This document shows positions 59,950 to 64,000 of a stretch of 64,000 nt of DNA, piece by piece. This DNA is from Hemicentrotus pulcherrimus (lineage: Eukaryota > Echinodermata > Echinoidea > Camarodonta > Strongylocentrotidae): assembly GCA_003118195.1 (NCBI GenBank), contig BEXV01000952.1, positions 98,739-162,738 of the forward strand. The letters run 5' to 3'. Every line of letters begins with the position of its first letter. Within the stretch, counting starts at the first letter, position 1. The position numbers were made by a program, and so were the translations under genes. Below the pieces are notes generated by a model. That model saw only the letters and a program-made list of their open reading frames with translations. It was not told where the DNA came from and searched no databases.

Positions 59950-61367
59950 ATCACTATCGCGGTTGAACATGTTCATGGTGGTAAAGTGGCGTTTCAACAA
60001 AAAAGGGGTATTCGGACGTCCTGATTATTATTAGTTTTAAAATGTATTTATTGATTTGTTTAAAAAAAAATTACATGAACCGACAAAGAGTGTATCAAAC
60101 AAATCACGATTGTATATGTGAAGGTTTCACGGCCGATAAACGTTACAGTGTCAACTCACAAGTCCGCTAATTTGCTATCTCAGGAAGATGTGAAGTTTGT
60201 TTTGAGCACCATTTCAGTAAAAAATTAGGAGGATCCTCTTCTTCCCCCAAAATGGTACTCAACCAATCTTCTTATCATTGCTATCCTGACAAATAATGTA
60301 CATGAAATATCATCGTTTGGGTTTAGATATAACATTTATATAAAGTGAACCGATTAGTTGTAACACATACGGCTATTAAGATTTTCTGACGTATATACGA
60401 CATGTCGTGATGAGGCAATTGGGAATGAGGTCGACAAATAATAAACTAAATGAAGGCCATAAGAATTTCGAAAAGGACAAAGTATTGACAAAAATATTTA
60501 TCCTACGTGATTCACATGCAAAACAAGGAGGCGGTGATTTTGCTGTTTCATTATAATTCGCTGCTGGAATCTTCTTTTCGAGAAAAATAGGGGAAAGATC
60601 AACCTCCGGCGGCCCCGTACAAAATATCCAATTCGGAATAAGTGAATTCTAGCGAATATACGCAAATATCTTAAATTTGTAATACGTGTACGCCCCCAAC
60701 TCACGATGTAGATTTATAGCCGCAAAACAATGGCAAGAACTTATAACGAAATGAAAGCTAACAAATAACGATACCCGATGGAATTATATTATTATTACAT
60801 GGCTTCAATTATAGAGTAGTTGACCAATAAACAGAGATCTAACTTTGCTCGTTGTTAAAAGATAACATCAAAACGCCCGGATGGCGTTTTAATCTTAAGT
60901 AGGTCAACTGTATGACAAATATTGCAGCATGATGGGGAAAGGCTAAAAATATTTAAACAGGGTGTTATGAAAAATGAAGACACATGGCGTATAAAGGGTA
61001 TTAATGAAAACTGGGCCAATCTAGCCCTTGGCTCTTGTCTTTCTTCCAGCTGACATATTTCTTGCAATCTTGTTCATGCCGAGGAATTTAGATTCTAGAG
61101 GTCCTGAATTCGGCGTATAAACACCAGAGGATATCTCTTAGCGCAGACAGCGCGGCGTGTGGTTTCTCTCGAAAACATTCCACCTCAAGGTTTTGCCTCC
61201 ATTCACGATTTCATGACTTTTCTTTTAGCCTTTGATTCTTTTGTAGTTGTTGTTGTTCAATATCTTTCTTATAATGCTCTATTTGACTGGAAGGTTTGTT
61301 TCCTAATATCGACCATCGTTAAAAATTGTCCTGGTTTTATACATGGATTATCTCAATCCTTTTCCTT

Positions 61368-61393
61368 CTATGCCCCACTTCTATGCCCCACTT
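61368..61393 (+). repeat. 13-bp exact tandem duplication
   Basis: CTATGCCCCACTT occurs twice in a row. Confidence 0.95.
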
Positions 61394-62480
61394 CTTTTCC
61401 ATTTCATTCTTAAATGCCTAATTTTAACTCAAGTAAATGAACCATTCGTCTTTCCTTTCTTAGTTTACTTTTGTACCTGTTGTATTTTGTTCAGAGAAGT
61501 ATAATATGTTTGCAACAATAGTACGTGCATAACACAGTTCTTTAGCATGACATGCACAGCATAACTTGACATACATGTTCAGTGTCGTTTGGTCGTATGT
61601 AAATATTTGAAAATAAAGTCTTAACTAAAATTAGAAATAGATATCATTTCTCATGAATCAACGGTCATTTATAATGTGGTATAAATGTTTTTTTTCTAAC
61701 GGTTGATTAGTTTCTCCATTATTATCAATGAAAAATGATGATGTTCCTCGAAAAGATGATAAAGAAAACTGAACTCGTTAGATATTTAGGTTGTGCTCAA
61801 ATATCACGTCTACTCATTCTTAGAAAAACCACGCCTTGCATTAAAACCGGACTCCATCTTCTCTATCTTCTTCCTGTCTATTCCCTTTCGAATATATATC
61901 CTCTCAACACGCATCCGTTTTTCAATTTCTTTTCGAGAAACTGAGTAGGATTCATTTAATCCTCAGACAACGGTGGGGGTGCCCCAACTTGCCTACGGGC
62001 ACTTCCTGTCCATTTTGTAGCCCTGCATTTTAAACATTTCGAAGGCGGATGGATGTATACAGTTCGTCGGGGGTAGGTCTCTCCCGAGAGCGGGTCTACG
62101 CGAGAATGCACGGATTAAATGGATGTTTACTTTGCCAGCTTTTTAGTTTTATCGTAGAAAAAAAGATAAACGATGTGACCTTCTTTATCCCAAATGAGTA
62201 AATATAGTGGCCTGTATGGTGCCATCAATGGGGGAGGGAATTTCCACGGTACTTACCGGTTCTCTTGGCGCTGCGCTTTGTACCAAACTTCTCCTTTGGG
62301 CAAATACTGTACAGAGAAACATTTTTGTCGTTGTTCTAGTTCAAAAAATACCCAAGGGTTCTTAATGGCTTTGTTATTACTTCGAAAATAACAATTTTAC
62401 AAATTTCAGCTACATGTATTATCTGCAAACCTTTAAATTGGTAGGAAGTAACATTACCAATTACAGAACTAACCAACTAT

Positions 62481-62512
62481 ATATTGCTATGTAAATATAT
62501 TGCTATGTAAAT
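62481..62512 (+). repeat. 16-bp exact tandem duplication
   Basis: ATATTGCTATGTAAAT occurs twice in a row. Confidence 0.95.
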
Positions 62513-62796
62513 AACGTTGTCTATTCATGTGAGCCACGCAATGTGTATCATTCCAAATAAAACAAATTCACGTATTCAGATTTTCCATCATCATTTTTCT
62601 ATCAATGGAAGTGTATGACTAATTTGCATGCATGACGTGTGAATTCATAGAAGCTCTGGACCCGACATGCTGTCTGCGCTACAACAAATTCTTCCGGGCG
62701 TTTTTTATCACCAACAACTGAATACAACTGGTTTACTCCACCAACCGGTCGATTTTACCGGCGCCTCGTATCAGAAGTAAGGCTTTTCCCTAATAC

Positions 62797-62890
62797 TTTC
62801 TTTCTCTCTTTCTCTCTTTCTCTCTTTCTCTCTTTTTAACTTTCTCTCTCTCTCTCTCATTATCTCTCTTTGCCTCTCTCTCTCTCTTTG
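62797..62890. repeat. (TTTCTCTC)n / (CT)n array
   Basis: Octamer-like TTTCTCTC units pass into pure CT. Confidence 0.9.
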
Positions 62891-63077
62891 ACATTGTTTC
62901 TTTTGCAAAGATTTCTCTTTCAAAAATAAGCTGCTCACTGAAAATCACTGAAGATCACGAGTTGAGGCTACTTTATAAGCGATAGAAACATAACAATATT
63001 ATTATGTAATTTACTATTAAGCATTTAGCATTTGTAAGTACCTGAATTATGAACACAGTCGAAAGAATTAAAGAGAT

Positions 63078-63111
<34 letters not shown>

Positions 63112-63700
63112 GAATGGACGGGTAGAAACAGGCAATACATTACACGGGGAAGACTTTGTAGGATAAGGTGCTGAACGCCCACATACTCCCTTTGAAAGAA
63201 CTAGTAGCCATTTCAGATCACATGTTTATCTTTCACTTCACCATTGACTGAGCAAGGTACATGTATATCGATACCGTTTTTATTATAATGTTTTTATTCA
63301 AAAGAAAAAAATAACACAACACAATGTACAGGTTAGAGAGCAGATGAATACATATATATCTTAAGAGCAAGTGCATCATACAATATATCTGCATAGTAGC
63401 AACTGATCTACAGTGTACTACTAAATATGAATGAACAAACAAACCTATCCATAACCTTATTCAAAAAAATGGAATATATATCGATACTGTTGAATGCCGA
63501 TGCTCTAAATAAAAATGTGATTCTGATACGTCTCCCGGGAAATTCCAAGGACAAAACGGTGTAGCTGATATACTAGGCATCGTAAAGGGTAGACTGAAAA
63601 CAGCTTGATATCAATGCCTGGAGTGTAGGCGAGCCTTTACTGGTTACGTTCTATCAGGGAATCGATCTGTTTAGTCATCATGTTTATACCTTTAAAAGGA
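62891..63700. other. AT-rich spacer with a GA tract
   Basis: Nothing recognised besides (GA)n at 63080-63110. Confidence 0.45.
63080..63110. repeat. (GA)n microsatellite
   Basis: Fifteen uninterrupted GA units. Confidence 0.9.
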
Positions 63701-64000
63701 GAAATAGAGAGAAGGGCAGAGACAGATATATATAGATGTAAATTGAGAAATAAAAGAGAGAGGGAGGAAGGGAGAGAGGGGAGAGGAGAAGGAATGAACG
63801 GGAGGGGGAGAGATGGAAAGAGACAGAAAGCAAGAAGAAAGAGATGCAGGATGTTGTAGAGGTAAGCAGTGGTGGATCCTGGCAAGTTTTTCATACACGT
63901 CGCCTGAAAGCTAACCACAAATCTGAGGGAACATTATGAGCAACAGAGAGGGGTGGAGAGAAAGAGAGAGATAGAGAGAGAGGGGGGGGGGGGGACTTGG
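63701..64000. repeat. GA-rich array with poly-G at the window end
   Basis: Imperfect GA/GGA repeats at 63701-63850, GA again from 63945, ending in thirteen G at 63982-63994. The overlapping minus ORFs are low complexity. Confidence 0.85.

Larger units (their letters stand above)
59950..62796. other. AT-rich spacer
   Basis: Two exact tandem duplications are listed separately. No exon or element is recognised. Confidence 0.45.

Noticed and set aside
59428..60024. 198-codon plus ORF, the longest in the window
   Set aside because: Translation of CT blocks plus a poly-A derived Lys run; no recognisable protein.
1..64000. CRISPR array, operon, phage or bacterial system
   Set aside because: No regularly spaced repeats with unique spacers, no dense coding and no ribosome-binding sites; the sequence is eukaryotic in character.

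Overview
The window looks like gene-poor nuclear DNA from a marine invertebrate, most likely an echinoderm of the sea-urchin type. That assignment is an inference. It rests on the AT-rich base composition, very abundant (GA)n/(CT)n and poly-G simple repeats, tRNA-derived SINEs whose tails carry GCGCTATAT followed by ATT/ATC repeats, several foldback (MITE-like) DNA elements, and no dense coding. There are no operons, ribosome-binding sites, rRNA genes, CRISPR arrays or intact long ORFs. Nearly all ORFs over 60 codons are either translated simple repeat, transposon sequence or chance. I therefore give no confident CDS.

Layout. 0-5.5 kb: AT-rich DNA with two exon-like ORFs at the left edge (511-738, 1024-1197) and a GA array. 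5.5-8.2 kb: a SINE and a 263-bp foldback element. 8-14 kb: AT-rich spacer, a poly-G-flanked assembly gap at 13353-13478, and a GC-rich patch with paired E2F-like sites near 12.7 kb. 14.2-14.5 kb: two near-perfect palindromes around an ATG/GTAATG repeat. 15-21 kb: a tRNA-like relic, a cysteine-containing exon-like stretch on the minus strand (16.44-16.70 kb), a decayed DDE transposase fragment on the plus strand (17.17-17.76 kb), a foldback element (18.1-18.4 kb) and a decayed Cys-rich transposon-type tail (20.1-20.6 kb). 23-29 kb: candidate minus-strand exons at 23.3, 25.1 and 28.5 kb and a second SINE copy. 30.7-31.2 kb: a 524-bp element with terminal inverted repeats flanked by TTAA. 35.3 kb: a perfect 36-bp palindrome. 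37.0-37.3 kb: a CpG-rich island with NRF-1-like and CCAAT motifs, the best promoter candidate. 45.6 kb: a tRNA-Thr-like SINE. 50.1-52.1 kb: two copies of one foldback family in opposite orientation. 56-64 kb: a decayed SINE, a higher-order (CT)n-anchored repeat at 59.2-59.9 kb and more GA/CT arrays.

How it fits together. Several exon candidates (37.0, 28.5, 25.1, 23.3, 16.6 kb) lie on the minus strand. They could be parts of one or more long-intron genes reading right to left, but nothing here links them; RNA evidence would decide. The most certain content is repeats and relic transposons.
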